Origin: Variovorax sp.
GTDB taxonomy: Bacteria; Pseudomonadota; Gammaproteobacteria; Burkholderiales; Burkholderiaceae_C
Reading direction: 5' to 3'
DNA length: 64,000 nucleotides
Assembly (NCBI GenBank): GCA_025352265.1
Contig: JANXTS010000016.1
Coordinates: 122,424 to 186,423 of the forward strand
The translations under genes were made by a program, and so were the position numbers. Below the pieces are notes generated by a model. The model did not search any database. It was not told where the DNA came from and saw nothing but the letters and a program-made list of their open reading frames with translations. Below are positions 63,904 through 64,000 of this stretch, piece by piece. Positions within the stretch are counted from its first letter, which is position 1; each line of letters opens with the position of its first letter.

Positions 63904-64000
63904 AGAAATATTATGGGACGAGCGGACATGCTTTCTTGTCCGGAAAAGTCCCAGCCAAAGAATCCGCGAAGCGTTTGTCCGCGTACAAGAAACGGAACGA

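Overview
The window looks like a chromosomal segment of a high-GC betaproteobacterium of the order Burkholderiales, most likely a Variovorax-like member of the Comamonadaceae. This is inferred from gene content and order (SPOR protein-cvpA-purF-metZ-gltX, the thrB-DUF2782-polA neighbourhood, a BPSS1780-family protein, a SenA-type enzyme, an abundance of catabolic and solute-receptor genes), not from a database search. I see no insertion sequence, phage gene, CRISPR array or plasmid function.

Layout. 1-5.6 kb is a housekeeping run on the plus strand: SPOR/DedD-like protein, cvpA, purF, metZ, gltX. 5.6-6.0 kb is a tRNA operon (Ala-GGC, Glu-TTC, Asp-GTC) with its own promoter and an intrinsic terminator. 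6.1-8.0 kb holds a zinc-ribbon single-pass membrane protein and an orphan TAXI-type solute receptor that share an unusual Cys-x9-Cys C-terminal tail. 8.1-8.9 kb has a small membrane protein and a secreted fasciclin-domain protein on the minus strand. 9.0-24.7 kb is a 14-gene minus-strand catabolic operon. It encodes a FAH-family enzyme, an alpha/beta hydrolase, two paralogous amidohydrolases, a complete branched-chain-amino-acid-type ABC importer whose LivF ATPase is fused to a Tm-1-like domain, a PEP-hydrolase-like TIM barrel, an SPFH/flotillin protein, two SRPBCC proteins (one fused to a quinone-oxidoreductase-like domain) and a VOC protein. Most junctions overlap or are very short. A divergent TetR regulator, fused in frame to an arylformamidase-like hydrolase, sits across a 170-bp region holding a perfect 20-bp palindrome. 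This locus is the best candidate for an undescribed system.

26.4-30.8 kb carries an Lrp-type regulator divergent from a very long bifunctional putA. 30.8-32.7 kb has an SDR protein lacking the catalytic Tyr, tRNA-Ala(CGC), and a stand-alone paralogue of the hydrolase half of the TetR fusion. 32.7-36.3 kb has guaC and uvrD. 36.3-43.2 kb has envelope proteins (DUF2339 with a G8-tract frameshift, DUF3999, BPSS1780). 43.2-47.7 kb has thrB, a DUF2782-like secreted protein and polA. 47.7-49.0 kb has an apparently transcribed, structured, terminator-ended RNA immediately upstream of a ZIP metal transporter. 49.1-54.9 kb has an acidic small protein, a DUF3300 lipoprotein with an enormous glutamine-rich tail, a sulfurtransferase, a DMT exporter and a Rieske oxygenase. 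55.0-58.1 kb is the isoprenoid-precursor run xseB-ispA-dxs. 58.2-63.9 kb has an orphan DctP receptor overlapping an antisense membrane gene, an orphan SenA/EgtB-like enzyme with an altered metal-ligand motif, an MFS transporter, and a decayed hybrid histidine kinase pseudogene.

Start sites were chosen by family alignment from memory, Shine-Dalgarno sequence and overlap with the preceding gene. All functional assignments are by recognising motifs, not by search.
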